Source of the DNA: Poseidonibacter lekithochrous
GTDB lineage: Bacteria > Campylobacterota > Campylobacteria > Campylobacterales > Arcobacteraceae
DNA length: 64,000 nucleotides
Direction of reading: 5' to 3'
NCBI RefSeq assembly: GCF_013283835.1
Contig: NZ_CP054052.1
Coordinates: 2,294,001-2,358,000, forward strand
Position numbers and translations under genes: made by a program. Shown here in pieces: positions 8,475-18,031 of the stretch. Below the pieces are notes generated by a model. It searched no databases, was not told the origin of the DNA, and worked only from the letters and a program-made list of their open reading frames with translations. Position 1 is the first letter of the stretch, and every line of letters begins with the position of its first letter.

Positions 8475-10280
8475 TTGAATAATTACGGTATTGATATTTG
8501 GAGTGATGATAATTTTATCATTGAAGAGGGTTTAGCAAAAGTAAATTTTGCTTCTAAACCATCACTTATTTCTATAGTAAAAGAGATAAGAGAACAAGAT
8601 TTTAAAGGTCCATTACTTTTAAGATTTCCTCATATTACAAATAAGCAAATCACTACTTTATTTGATACATTTAATAATAGTATGAAAGAGTATGATTACA
8701 AAGGAAGCTTCAATGCTGTTTTTCCTTTGAAAGTAAATCAACTACCAAACTTTATACAACCCCTACTTTCATCTGGAAAAAAATTCAATTATGGACTAGA
8801 AGCTGGAAGTAAAGCTGAATTAGTTATTGCCATGACTTACAATAACAAAAATGCTCCTATTACAGTAAATGGATTTAAAGATAAAGAGATGGTTCATCTA
8901 GGATTTATTGCTAAGAGTAAGGGACATGATATTACTCTTATTATTGAAGGATTAAATGAACTTCAAACAATCATAGCAGTTGCTGAAGAGACAAATCTTC
9001 CTTGTCCTAATATTGGTCTTAGAGTAAGATTACATAGTGGGGGAAGTGGTATTTGGGCTAAAAGTGGAGGTATTAATTCTAAATTTGGTCTTACTTCTAC
9101 TGAAATACTTGAAGCTTATGAATTAATAGCAGAAAATAATATGATTGAATATCTTACTATGATTCATTTTCATATTGGTTCAGATATGAATTCTATTAAA
9201 CCTTTAAAAAAGGCATTAAGAGAATCAGGTCACATTTATGCAGAACTTAAAAATCTAGGTGCATCTAGCTTAAACTCTATTAACATAGGTGGAGGTTTAG
9301 CAGTTGAATACTCAGCTTATGAAAGAAGTAGATTCTATTCATTAAGAGAGTTTGCAAGTGATGTAATTTTTACATTAAAAGATATTGCAAAACAAAAAGG
9401 AGTTGAAGAGCCTAATATATTTACAGAATCTGGTAGATATATTTCAGCAGCTTCAACTGTATTAATTACACCAGTATTAGAGCTATTTTCATCAGAATAT
9501 GATTTACAACACCTAAATTTAAAAGAAAAAAATCCACCTTTAATTGAAGAATTAAATGCTCTATTTACTGATATGACAAAACGAACATCCTATGAATATA
9601 TGCATGATGCAATTGATCATATGGAGTCATTACTAACACTATTTGATTTAGGTTATATTGATTTACAAGATAGATCAAATGCGGAAATTTTAACTCATCA
9701 AATTATAAAAAAAGCAATTTCTCAATTAGAAGTTGAAGATTATGAAGAGTTAAAAAAGCTTGATGAAAATATTCAAGAGAAATATCTATTAAACTTTTCT
9801 ATGTTCCAATCACTTCCTGATTACTGGGGAATAGACCAAGAATTTCCAGTAATGCCACTAACGCATCTTGATAAAAAACCAACAAGATCTGCTTCATTAT
9901 GGGATATTACTTGTGATAGTGATGGTGAATTGCCATTTAGTTCTAAAAAGCCTTTATATTTACATGATATAAATCTAAATAAAGAAGAGTACTTTTTAGG
10001 ATTTTTTAATGTGGGAGCTTATCAAGATACATTAGGAATGAAACACAACCTATTCTCTCATCCAACGGAAGTAAATATTGTATTCAAAGATAATGAAGTA
10101 GTTTTAGAAAAAATCTTAGAATCACAAACAATAATCGATATTCTTGACGATATTGATTATGATACTAGAGAAATTAAAGATAAATTAAAAGAAAATTTAG
10201 ATACTAATACGTATAAGATATTAAAAAAATATTTAAATGAAAATAGTTATCTAAAAACTATATGGAGTTACAATGAGTAA
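8475..10280 (+). CDS. speA: Biosynthetic arginine decarboxylase
   Basis: 601 residues, TTG start 2 bases after hisS. SpeA decarboxylates arginine to agmatine in polyamine synthesis. It is a fold III PLP enzyme; the cofactor Lys is in FPLKVNQ (about residue 92), and the GLEAGSKAEL and HFHIGSDMNS motifs and a FTESGRYI segment follow. The C-terminal TCDSDGE and GAYQDTLGMKHNLF blocks are typical. It overlaps cysE by 8 bases. No sign of truncation, though it is somewhat shorter than the roughly 630-residue enzymes. Confidence 0.95.
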   Translation: MNNYGIDIWSDDNFIIEEGLAKVNFASKPSLISIVKEIREQDFKGPLLLRFPHITNKQITTLFDTFNNSMKEYDYKGSFNAVFPLKVNQLPNFIQPLLSSGKKFNYGLEAGSKAELVIAMTYNNKNAPITVNGFKDKEMVHLGFIAKSKGHDITLIIEGLNELQTIIAVAEETNLPCPNIGLRVRLHSGGSGIWAKSGGINSKFGLTSTEILEAYELIAENNMIEYLTMIHFHIGSDMNSIKPLKKALRESGHIYAELKNLGASSLNSINIGGGLAVEYSAYERSRFYSLREFASDVIFTLKDIAKQKGVEEPNIFTESGRYISAASTVLITPVLELFSSEYDLQHLNLKEKNPPLIEELNALFTDMTKRTSYEYMHDAIDHMESLLTLFDLGYIDLQDRSNAEILTHQIIKKAISQLEVEDYEELKKLDENIQEKYLLNFSMFQSLPDYWGIDQEFPVMPLTHLDKKPTRSASLWDITCDSDGELPFSSKKPLYLHDINLNKEEYFLGFFNVGAYQDTLGMKHNLFSHPTEVNIVFKDNEVVLEKILESQTIIDILDDIDYDTREIKDKLKENLDTNTYKILKKYLNENSYLKTIWSYNE

Positions 10281-11058
10281 TGATAAAGTAAAACAAGCAA
10301 ATCAAGAACTAAAAGAAAAGATTTTAAAAGCACAAAAAGAGATTGGTCTTTGGAAACAAATTAAAGAAGATTTTTCAGTTCCTAGATTAAATGACCCTGC
10401 TTTAGATTCAAATTTTGAACTATTTTTTAATTACCCAGGTGTTTGGGCAATAATAAATCATAGAATTTCAAATAGACTTTATAATAAAGGTTGGGTAAAA
10501 CTATCAAGAGCTTATGTTGGTATTGGCTCACTATTTACAAAAACTGATATTCATCCAGCAGCTACTATTGGAAGAAGAGTATTTATCGATCATGCTATTG
10601 GAGTTGTAATTGGGGCAACTGCTATTATTGATGAAGATGTATTAATCTATCAAAATGTAACACTTGGTGGAGTTAGTCTTGATAAAGGTAAACGTCACCC
10701 AACAGTTAGAGCAAATGCAGTAATTGGTAGTGGTGCTAAAGTTTTAGGAAATATTACAATTGGTAAGAACTCAAAAGTTGGAGCAAACTCAGTTGTTGTT
10801 TGTGATGTTCCAAAAAGTTCAACAGCTGTTGGTGTTCCTGCAAAAATTATCAAAAAAGATAATAAAAATTGTAAACTAGCGCACGATGATTTACCAGATA
10901 TTAATAAAGAAATGTTCAAATACTTAATTGAAAGAATTCATGTTTTAGAAACTGCGCTAAAAGAAGAAGATGGAATTGATGTAAGTGACAAAGATAAAAA
11001 ACTTGAAGAAGATTATAATAAATTTATTAATGCAATGAATTCTATTAAAAAGAAATAG
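10273..11058 (+). CDS. cysE: Serine O-acetyltransferase
   Basis: 261 residues. Makes O-acetylserine, the carbon acceptor for cysteine synthesis. An N-terminal helical part is followed by a left-handed beta-helix (about 95-195) with DIHPAATIGRRVFIDHAIGV and the catalytic His region DKGKRHPTVRANAVIGSGAKVLG. The charged helical tail (about 200-261, KEEDGIDVSDKDKK) resembles the EpsC/short CysE type with an extra C-terminal extension. Overlaps speA and is followed 2 bases later by a TauE/SafE exporter, a logical sulfur-metabolism neighbour. Confidence 0.94.
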   Translation: MSNDKVKQANQELKEKILKAQKEIGLWKQIKEDFSVPRLNDPALDSNFELFFNYPGVWAIINHRISNRLYNKGWVKLSRAYVGIGSLFTKTDIHPAATIGRRVFIDHAIGVVIGATAIIDEDVLIYQNVTLGGVSLDKGKRHPTVRANAVIGSGAKVLGNITIGKNSKVGANSVVVCDVPKSSTAVGVPAKIIKKDNKNCKLAHDDLPDINKEMFKYLIERIHVLETALKEEDGIDVSDKDKKLEEDYNKFINAMNSIKKK

Positions 11059-11060
11059 TT

Positions 11061-11795
11061 TTGATTTTTGAACTAGCAGCATTTGGAATTATTACTGGTT
11101 TTTTATCAGGTTTTTTTGGCATTGGTGGAGGAATGATTCTTGTACCAATGTTATTGCTTGCTGGTTTTGTAATGAAACAAGCCATTGCAATATCTATTAT
11201 GCAAATGGTATTCTCTTCTGTTTATGGTTCTTTCCTTAATTCAAAAAAAGTTACAAATGTAATAAAAGATGGATTAATCATAGGAATTGGTGGTTTCGTT
11301 GGAGGTTTACAAAGTGGATTTATTGTCACTAATGTATCCAATGAAACACTACAATATGTTTTTATAGCTATATTAGTATATGCTATTATAAAAATCTTTA
11401 TTTCCCCTGCTCAAAGAGATGAACCAAGTAAAAGTCATAATAAATTTATTCTTTTTCTAATTGGATTTTTTACAGGTATGGTTGCTATGAGTATTGGAGT
11501 TGGTGGCTCTATAATCTTAACACCTATCCTTCTAGGATTTATGAGATATGATCTAAAAGCAGCTACTGCATTAGGTCTATTTTTTGTTATGTTTTCATCA
11601 ATTGCAGGATTTACTTCATTATCTTTAAATGGACATATGATGTATCTTGAAGGTGCAACAGTAGGTATTGCTTCATTAATTGGTGTTTACTTTGGAATAA
11701 AAGTAAAAAATAACGTTCATTCAAACTCATATAAAAAATACATTCTTTTATTAAACTCTATCATATTAATAACTATGATTTACAAAACTTTTTAA
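11061..11795 (+). CDS. TauE/SafE family sulfite/organosulfonate-type exporter
   Basis: 244 residues, TTG start, with seven or eight transmembrane helices and the two TauE/SafE repeats: GFLSGFFGIGGGMILVPMLL near the N-terminus and GMVAMSIGVGGSIILTPILL at about residues 137-157. Family members export sulfite, sulfoacetate and related anions. Last gene of the ubiX operon, beside cysE, so a role linked to sulfur is plausible, but the substrate cannot be told from sequence. Confidence 0.87.
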   Translation: MIFELAAFGIITGFLSGFFGIGGGMILVPMLLLAGFVMKQAIAISIMQMVFSSVYGSFLNSKKVTNVIKDGLIIGIGGFVGGLQSGFIVTNVSNETLQYVFIAILVYAIIKIFISPAQRDEPSKSHNKFILFLIGFFTGMVAMSIGVGGSIILTPILLGFMRYDLKAATALGLFFVMFSSIAGFTSLSLNGHMMYLEGATVGIASLIGVYFGIKVKNNVHSNSYKKYILLLNSIILITMIYKTF

Positions 11796-11886
11796 TTTAT
11801 ATCTAATAATTATTAATTACTTTTATCTTGCAATATATACTTTATTATTGTATTATTTACAATAGGAAATAATATTAAGGTAAAAA

Positions 11887-14091
11887 GTGGACAATAACTT
11901 ATTAGATTTTTTCATGAAGACTTCAAGTGATCTAGTTTATGAAATAAACGTTGAAGATCAAACTATTAACTGGTATAGAGATATTCATACAATATTAAAT
12001 TATAAGCAAAAAATTAATTTAAATAATTTTGAAAACCTTTCAAAACTATTACATAAAAACGATATTAAAAAATTATATAATAAATTAACTACTCCAAATC
12101 AAGAACAAAATCAAATAAGTTTTAGAATTAAAGATGCTTTAGGAAATTATCAAACTTGGAATGATACATATATCAGATATGAAAATAAAATAATTGGTAT
12201 TTGTAAATATGACTCAAAGATAATTTTACAAGAACAAGAAGAAAAAACAGAAAATATTTTAGATAGTACAACTGATTTAATTTTTTATAAAGATTTAGAT
12301 TTAAATTACATGGGATGCAATGAATCTTTTTGTAACTTTGTTGGATTAGATAAAAAAGATATTCTTGGAAAAAATGATTATGAATTATTTGGTGAAAAAC
12401 ATGCAAATAAATTTAGACAAATGGATAATATTATTCTAGAAAAAAAAGTATCTAATACAAATAAAGAATGGGTTACGTATCCTAATTTAGACAAAGTACT
12501 ATTACTAACACAAAAATCACCTTTAATAAATAAAAATAATGAGATCTATGGATTACTTGGAATTTCAAGAGATATCACAAAAGAAATAGATTATAAAAAT
12601 GAAATAAAAGAGAGTAAAAAAAGATATAAAAAACTTTTCCAAGCCAATAAGATTCCAGTACTATTAGTATGTCCTGATAGTGGCGATATTATAAAAGCAA
12701 ACAAAGCAGCTCAAAAGTTTTATGGTTATACAAGTAGTGAAATAAAAAAACTACATATAACTCAAATCAATACTTTATCTTCCCAAGAGATACAAAAAGA
12801 GATGATGTTAGCTAAGAATGAAGAGAGAGATTGTTTTAATTTTAAACATAAAATTAAATCAGGAAAATTAATTGATGTGGAAGTTTATGCAGGACCTATT
12901 AAATTCAAAAACAAGAAAATTTTATACTCTCTAGTATTTGATATTACAAAAAGAAAACAAGCAGAAAAAAAATTAAAACAAGCACATACTATTTATCAAA
13001 ATACTAAAGAAGGTATTTTTATTACAGATTTAAATGGGAAAATTTTATCAGTAAATAAAGCCTTTGAACAAATCACAGGTTATCAAGAAAGTGAAGTAAT
13101 TGATAAAAATTCAAACTTACTAAAATCAGATACTCATTCTAAAAAGTTCTATTCAAGACTATGGAAAACATTAGCAGAGAAAGGTTTATGGGAAGGTGAG
13201 ATTATTAATAAAACTAAAGCAGGTAAAATCTTTCCTCAATGGCTTACTATTAATACTGTTTATGATGAATCCCACCAAGCTGTAAATTATATTGCAGTAT
13301 TTACAGACTTTACAAAACTTAAAGAGCAAGAACAATTATTAAGAGAAAAAGATCAAATAATGTTCCAACAATCTAAAATGGCTTCAATGGGAGAAATGTT
13401 AAGAAACATTGCCCATCAATGGAGACAACCCTTATCAGTTATTACATCTTCAGCTACTGGACTAAAATTAAAAAAAGAGTTTGGAATACTTAATGATGAA
13501 GATTTTAGTGAATTTGCAGATGGTATACTAAAATCTACAAATTATTTATCTGAGACAATTGAAGACTTCTCTAATTATTTTAAAAACAGCAAAAATAAAG
13601 AGTATTTCTTTATTAGTGAAATATTAGATAAAACTACTCAACTTTCAAAAGCAACACTAAAAAATTCTGATATAAAAATTGAAATTGATGTTGAAAATAA
13701 TTATGAAATTTATGGAATAAAAAATGAACTTATTCAAATTTTATTAAACTTAATTAATAATACAAAAGATGCATATAATAATAAACAGCAAGAAGTACAA
13801 TACCTAAAAATATATACAAAAAAATATATGAATAATGTTGTTATTTTTGTAAGAGATATTGCAGGTGGTATTCCTGAAAATATATTAACAAAAGTATTTG
13901 AACCTTATTTCACAACTAAACACCAAAGTCAAGGTACAGGTATTGGATTATATATGTCTAAACAAATTGTTGAAGAGAGATTAAAGGGTGCAATTGATGC
14001 ATATAATATTGAAGAAAAAATTAATGACGAAAAATATAAAGGTATGGAATTTAAAATAACTATTCCAATCTCACAGAGTAAGACGGAATAA
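11887..14091 (+). CDS. Orphan cytosolic PAS-domain sensor histidine kinase
   Basis: 734 residues, GTG start. No signal peptide or membrane helix is visible, so the protein should be soluble. About four PAS modules (about 1-110, 120-235, 245-355, 368-480; the last contains GIFITDLNGKILSVNKAFEQITGY and KSDTHSKKFYSRLWKTL). The H box is NIAHQWRQPL (about residue 510), and the ATPase domain has N and G boxes (NLINNTKDAY, GTGIGLYMSK). The H-box style (MGEMLRNIAHQWRQPL) is common in Campylobacterota. No response regulator is adjacent. It is convergent with the aconitase-like gene. Confidence 0.88.
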   Translation: MDNNLLDFFMKTSSDLVYEINVEDQTINWYRDIHTILNYKQKINLNNFENLSKLLHKNDIKKLYNKLTTPNQEQNQISFRIKDALGNYQTWNDTYIRYENKIIGICKYDSKIILQEQEEKTENILDSTTDLIFYKDLDLNYMGCNESFCNFVGLDKKDILGKNDYELFGEKHANKFRQMDNIILEKKVSNTNKEWVTYPNLDKVLLLTQKSPLINKNNEIYGLLGISRDITKEIDYKNEIKESKKRYKKLFQANKIPVLLVCPDSGDIIKANKAAQKFYGYTSSEIKKLHITQINTLSSQEIQKEMMLAKNEERDCFNFKHKIKSGKLIDVEVYAGPIKFKNKKILYSLVFDITKRKQAEKKLKQAHTIYQNTKEGIFITDLNGKILSVNKAFEQITGYQESEVIDKNSNLLKSDTHSKKFYSRLWKTLAEKGLWEGEIINKTKAGKIFPQWLTINTVYDESHQAVNYIAVFTDFTKLKEQEQLLREKDQIMFQQSKMASMGEMLRNIAHQWRQPLSVITSSATGLKLKKEFGILNDEDFSEFADGILKSTNYLSETIEDFSNYFKNSKNKEYFFISEILDKTTQLSKATLKNSDIKIEIDVENNYEIYGIKNELIQILLNLINNTKDAYNNKQQEVQYLKIYTKKYMNNVVIFVRDIAGGIPENILTKVFEPYFTTKHQSQGTGIGLYMSKQIVEERLKGAIDAYNIEEKINDEKYKGMEFKITIPISQSKTE

Positions 14092-14118
14092 CACAAAGGA
14101 GTTTTACTCCTGTGTTAA
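14089..14118. terminator. Probable bidirectional terminator between kinase and aconitase-like gene
   Basis: AACAC(AA)AGGAG and CTCCTGTGTT form a hairpin with a TTTTA loop and a small bulge between two convergent genes. Both flanks are A/T-rich. It overlaps the 3' end of the minus-strand coding region. Confidence 0.5.
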
Positions 14119-16602
14119 AATACCTTTTAGTAGATAAGATAAAACTCCACCATTTTTATAATACATAATCTCTTCATTAGAATCAAGTGTTGATTGAAGA
14201 GTAATTGTAATTATTTCACTTTCTCTTTTTATCTCTAAATTTATTTTTGAATTAGTAATAATCATATTTGAACGAATTGAAATAATTTCATTTCCTTTTA
14301 GACTTAAAGTATTAATATCATCATCTATAAACTCTAAAGGTAATATTCCCATTTTGATTAAATTTAATTTATGAATAGGATCAAAAGATTTAGCAATAAC
14401 AGCATTAACACCTAAAAGTTTAGTTCCTTTTGCAGCCCAATCTCTTGATTGTCCAACTCCATAATTTTGCCCAGCGAATAACACTAAATTTTTATTTTCA
14501 GATTTCATATTTTGGGCAAATTCAAAAATTGATAGCAGTTCCCCTGTTTCAAAATCTTTAGTATAACCACCCTCTTTAGGTAAAACCATTTTATTACGTA
14601 ATTTTATATTAGATAAAGTTCCTCGCTCAATAATTTCTGCATTACCTCGTCTATTAGCAAAAGTGTTAAACTCATCTGGTTTTAAACCTTTTGATTCTAA
14701 ATAAACAGCAGCAGGTGAGTAAGAAGGAATTTGTCCAAGTGGAGATAAATGTTCTGTAGAAATAGAGTCATCTAATATTGCTAATATTTTTGCATTTTCA
14801 ATATTAATAGATGTAATTTCATCTTTAACAGTAAATTTTGAACCTTGTATATAAGTAGACTCTTCATCCCATTCATAAGTACTTGATTTTTTATATTCAA
14901 TATTTTGCCAGTATTCATTACCCTCAAAAATATTCTTATATAGTTCTGCATAAACAGAAGAATCTAATTCTTCTAATTGATCATTTACCTCAACAATACT
15001 TGGCCAGATATCACTTAAATATATATCTGCCCAAATAGCCTCTTTTGTAATATCAATATTCATATTACCTCGTAAAGAGTAAGCAATAATTAAAGCAGGT
15101 GACAATATCCAATTAGATTTAATTTGTTTATAGTTTATTGAAGAGAAATCATCCTTTCCAAAATTTAAAGAAGAAACATTTAGATTAAATTTTTCTATAT
15201 CTAAAGATACTCTTTCTACCAATTCATCTTGTATATTATTCTCAAAATTAATTTGAAAACCTAATTTTTCAAAATACTGTAATAAATCTAATTTTTCTAA
15301 ATACATTTTGTGAAATGTTGATTGAATGTATAATACTTTTTTTATATTAGAATTAATACTCATACCTAATGCAATAGCCTTTTTAGCTATTAATCCTGCT
15401 TGTACTAATAAACTTAGGTCTGAATTATTTATATTAAAAGAAATAGAAGATAAAACAATATCATTATCTTTTACAAAATTTCCATTTTTAAAAGAGTCTA
15501 ATTTGGAAGGGATATTACAAATAGAAGTTTTATCTTCAACTCTTTTAGGCCCTGAAATAATTGGTCTAACTTTTGATAAATCAAAAGAGACATTTTCATC
15601 GTAAACTAATTCATAAGAAGAGTTATAAATACACTGTTTTTCATAATATGTTTTAATTAAACTTGCATCAACCCCTCTAGTTTTTTCAACAAAAGAGATG
15701 GTATTTTCATCAATTATAAAATATGCACATCTAGCATTATTATCTTTACTTATTTGTGATAAAATAACTCTATCTTCTATAGATATATTTCGTAAAGCAT
15801 CCCCATAAAACTCAATAAACTTATTTTTTAAATCTAAGTCTTTTAGTAAATTATTAAGAGCTAATGAAACATCATTTATACTAACACCTTGAACAAGAGA
15901 ACCACTTATATTTATACCTACAACTTCTGGTAAATTAAAAGTAAGGTTTGAGCCTAAAATTGTAGATTCTACCTCTATATTACCAACTTTAAAACCTATT
16001 ATTCCCAAAGCATTAATCATACTTGAGTGAGAATCCGTTCCTACTATTGATTCAGGGAAAAGATATATCTTATTATCAATATTTTTTGCACTAATCATTG
16101 TAGATAAGTACTCTAAATTCACTTGATTAAAGTTAGTAGAATTAGGAGGAATTACACTAATATTTTTAAAATTATTCTCAGCCCACTTAACAAATTTATA
16201 TCTTTGAGCATTTCGATTTAACTCTTTTTCTGAGCTATCAAAAGAGTTATCAATAACTAAATCAAGCATTAATTGAGGGTTTATTTTTTCAACATCTTCA
16301 TTACTATTTTTTGCCCATTCTCTCATTGAAGCTAAATCAACAAGTGCAGGAATTCCACTAAAGTCTTTCATTATTACTCTAGATGTATAAAAGTCTATTT
16401 GTCTATAATTATTTCTTGAAATAAAGGTATCAATAATAGTATTAAATTCAGAATCTCTTGCATTTCTAAGATTAGATTCTAGTAGTAGTTTTAAAGTAAT
16501 AGGAAGTTTTTTTAAAGCAGGATAGGTATCAAAAACTTTATTTAAATCGTAATAAAAGTAAGTATGCCCTACAAACTCGAAATTATTTATAAATTTATTC
16601 AA
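14104..16602 (-). CDS. Aconitase-family (AcnA-like) protein lacking the Fe-S cluster ligands and catalytic residues
   Basis: 832 residues, TTG start with AAGGA 8 bases upstream. AcnA homology runs end to end: FSGIPALVDLASMREW (81-96), VNLEYL, GTDSHSSMINALGIIGF (189-204), KFIEFYGDALRNISIEDR (261-278), AGLIAKKAIALGM (402-414), NRRGNAEIIERGT, SRDWAAKGTKLLGVNAVIAKSF (719 on). Key positions are lost. The CTNTSN cysteine is Phe389 (SSISFNINNSD), the GYGCTTCIGNSG loop is INFENNIQDE (451-460), and the catalytic Ser of GSGSSRD is Gln718. The His residues of VIDHS and HQVN are Asn119 and Asn159, and NRNFEGR reads GKDDFSS. Only three cysteines exist (292, 324, 362), none at ligand positions. It cannot carry a normal [4Fe-4S] cluster, yet the frame is intact. 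Regulatory or RNA-binding roles are possible (inference). Confidence 0.87.
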   Translation of the reverse strand: MNKFINNFEFVGHTYFYYDLNKVFDTYPALKKLPITLKLLLESNLRNARDSEFNTIIDTFISRNNYRQIDFYTSRVIMKDFSGIPALVDLASMREWAKNSNEDVEKINPQLMLDLVIDNSFDSSEKELNRNAQRYKFVKWAENNFKNISVIPPNSTNFNQVNLEYLSTMISAKNIDNKIYLFPESIVGTDSHSSMINALGIIGFKVGNIEVESTILGSNLTFNLPEVVGINISGSLVQGVSINDVSLALNNLLKDLDLKNKFIEFYGDALRNISIEDRVILSQISKDNNARCAYFIIDENTISFVEKTRGVDASLIKTYYEKQCIYNSSYELVYDENVSFDLSKVRPIISGPKRVEDKTSICNIPSKLDSFKNGNFVKDNDIVLSSISFNINNSDLSLLVQAGLIAKKAIALGMSINSNIKKVLYIQSTFHKMYLEKLDLLQYFEKLGFQINFENNIQDELVERVSLDIEKFNLNVSSLNFGKDDFSSINYKQIKSNWILSPALIIAYSLRGNMNIDITKEAIWADIYLSDIWPSIVEVNDQLEELDSSVYAELYKNIFEGNEYWQNIEYKKSSTYEWDEESTYIQGSKFTVKDEITSINIENAKILAILDDSISTEHLSPLGQIPSYSPAAVYLESKGLKPDEFNTFANRRGNAEIIERGTLSNIKLRNKMVLPKEGGYTKDFETGELLSIFEFAQNMKSENKNLVLFAGQNYGVGQSRDWAAKGTKLLGVNAVIAKSFDPIHKLNLIKMGILPLEFIDDDINTLSLKGNEIISIRSNMIITNSKINLEIKRESEIITITLQSTLDSNEEIMYYKNGGVLSYLLKGILTQE

Positions 16603-16668
16603 ACTATATTCCTTTTATTACTTATTATAAATAATAAAATAGCAAAAGTTTGGTTAATAAATTATTAT

Positions 16669-17385
16669 TTAGCTTATAAATAAATAGTAAGTTAATATAG
16701 CGATTATTATTAAAGCAAAAGCAATAGGAATCAAATAAATATTAACATTTTCGTCTTTTTCATAAAACATTGATTCGACTTCTTCTTTTATATCATCATC
16801 ATACTTAACTATATACTCATAATCACTAGATGTTCCATATGAAAAATAAAGAAAAGATTTATCATCTTTAGAAACTTTAAATACTTCAGTTAGACATAAA
16901 TTACCTTCATCTTTATCAGTAAATTTAAGTTCACTTACCCAAGAGTTTTCTTTTAGTTTTTTTAAAAAATATCTTTTTTCTTTATGTTTTTCTTTATGAT
17001 AACTATCAAAGGTATATTCATTATCAAACTTATGATTTATATATTTATTATTTAAATACTTAGCAGCTTTATTCAAGAATTTTTCTAAGGAGTTCTTATC
17101 CTTTTCATCAAGAAGCAGATATTCTTCTTCTTGTATTACAAGATCATTATCTATACCAATTCCATGAAATAATACATTACAAAGATGATCAATTTCAGGT
17201 CTTACATCATCTTCTGAAAAATTGATACATATATGAGGTTCAGCTTTTATAGTAACTCTTGTACCTTCATTGTTTTTATCATTTACAATTCGATTATTAT
17301 AGAAAAAGTTTTTATCCAAAGCCAAGTATATTTCACTTTGAAACTCATCATCTAAAATCTTTGATTTAAATTCCAACTTCTTCAT
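16669..17385 (-). CDS. Hypothetical protein with C-terminal membrane anchor
   Basis: 238 residues, no family recognised. Acidic and Lys/Asp/Glu-rich soluble part (1-215) with short beta-like segments (TRVTIKAEPHICINF; LCLTEVFKVS), then one strong C-terminal hydrophobic helix (about 216-236, IYLIPIAFALIIIAILTYYL), suggesting a tail-anchored protein with its bulk in the cytoplasm. It lies 11 bases downstream of the next gene (17397-17885) and is probably co-transcribed with it. No catalytic motif is visible. Confidence 0.6.
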   Translation of the reverse strand: MKKLEFKSKILDDEFQSEIYLALDKNFFYNNRIVNDKNNEGTRVTIKAEPHICINFSEDDVRPEIDHLCNVLFHGIGIDNDLVIQEEEYLLLDEKDKNSLEKFLNKAAKYLNNKYINHKFDNEYTFDSYHKEKHKEKRYFLKKLKENSWVSELKFTDKDEGNLCLTEVFKVSKDDKSFLYFSYGTSSDYEYIVKYDDDIKEEVESMFYEKDENVNIYLIPIAFALIIIAILTYYLFIS

Positions 17386-17396
17386 AAAAAACCTTT

Positions 17397-17885
17397 TTAT
17401 CTAAATAGATTATATAAATACAAACAAAGCACAATAAAAACTATCTCTATTAATAAATCAATTATTAATAGTTTATTTTCATTTATTCGAGTAGGAACTG
17501 CAAAGATTCTTTTTAATCCTTTTATATTTTGTTCTTCTAAATGAATTTTTTCATTTACTTCATAACCTCTTGAATTAAGTTTTGAAGTAATAGATAATAT
17601 AATCCAAAGAAAAACAATCATCAAAAATACAGGCCATGTTGCATTTAGATAGCCAATTAAAAAAGCTCCAAATATTGAACATATATAAAATAGTATTATT
17701 GTTTTATAAAAAAATTTATAGTTTCTACGCATATAAAAAAATAGTGAATAACAAGTAAGTATTAATGTACCTGTAACACCAATAGTATAATATGTAGCAT
17801 AGTCAACTATTTTAAAAATAATAATTATTAAAGGTATCATTAATAATAAGGCAAGATACCAAGAAACCTCTTTATTTAGAATCAC
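17397..17885 (-). CDS. Hypothetical four-helix membrane protein
   Basis: 162 residues with hydrophobic helices at about 9-27, 35-52, 60-100 (probably two) and 143-160, and a short basic/acidic loop near 105-140 (KLNSRGYEVNEKIHLEEQN). No recognised family. First gene of a two-gene unit with the tail-anchored protein downstream. The 146-base gap beyond it holds the terminator of the ankyrin/catalase unit. Confidence 0.55.
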   Translation of the reverse strand: MILNKEVSWYLALLLMIPLIIIIFKIVDYATYYTIGVTGTLILTCYSLFFYMRRNYKFFYKTIILFYICSIFGAFLIGYLNATWPVFLMIVFLWIILSITSKLNSRGYEVNEKIHLEEQNIKGLKRIFAVPTRINENKLLIIDLLIEIVFIVLCLYLYNLFR

Positions 17886-17984
17886 ATTAAAGCCTATATA
17901 AATTATGTCTTTACATTATATTTGTTTTTTTATTAAAAAATAATACAAAATAAATTTTTAAACTATTATATTTATACTTTAACC

Positions 17985-18014
17985 AAAAAACCTAAGCTAA
18001 AAGCTTAGTTTTTG
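17985..18014 (-). terminator. Terminator of the catalase-ankyrin unit
   Basis: CTAAGC-TAAAA-GCTTAG hairpin flanked by A5/T5 on both sides. On the minus strand it is followed by GGTTTTTTGG, so it can end transcription coming from the ankyrin gene 18-47 bases upstream. Confidence 0.65.
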
Positions 18015-18031
18015 TATATAATTTAATATAT

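Noticed and set aside
14104-16602. Pseudogene of aconitase
   Set aside because: No stop or frameshift in 832 codons, normal ribosome site, and many non-catalytic motifs still conserved.
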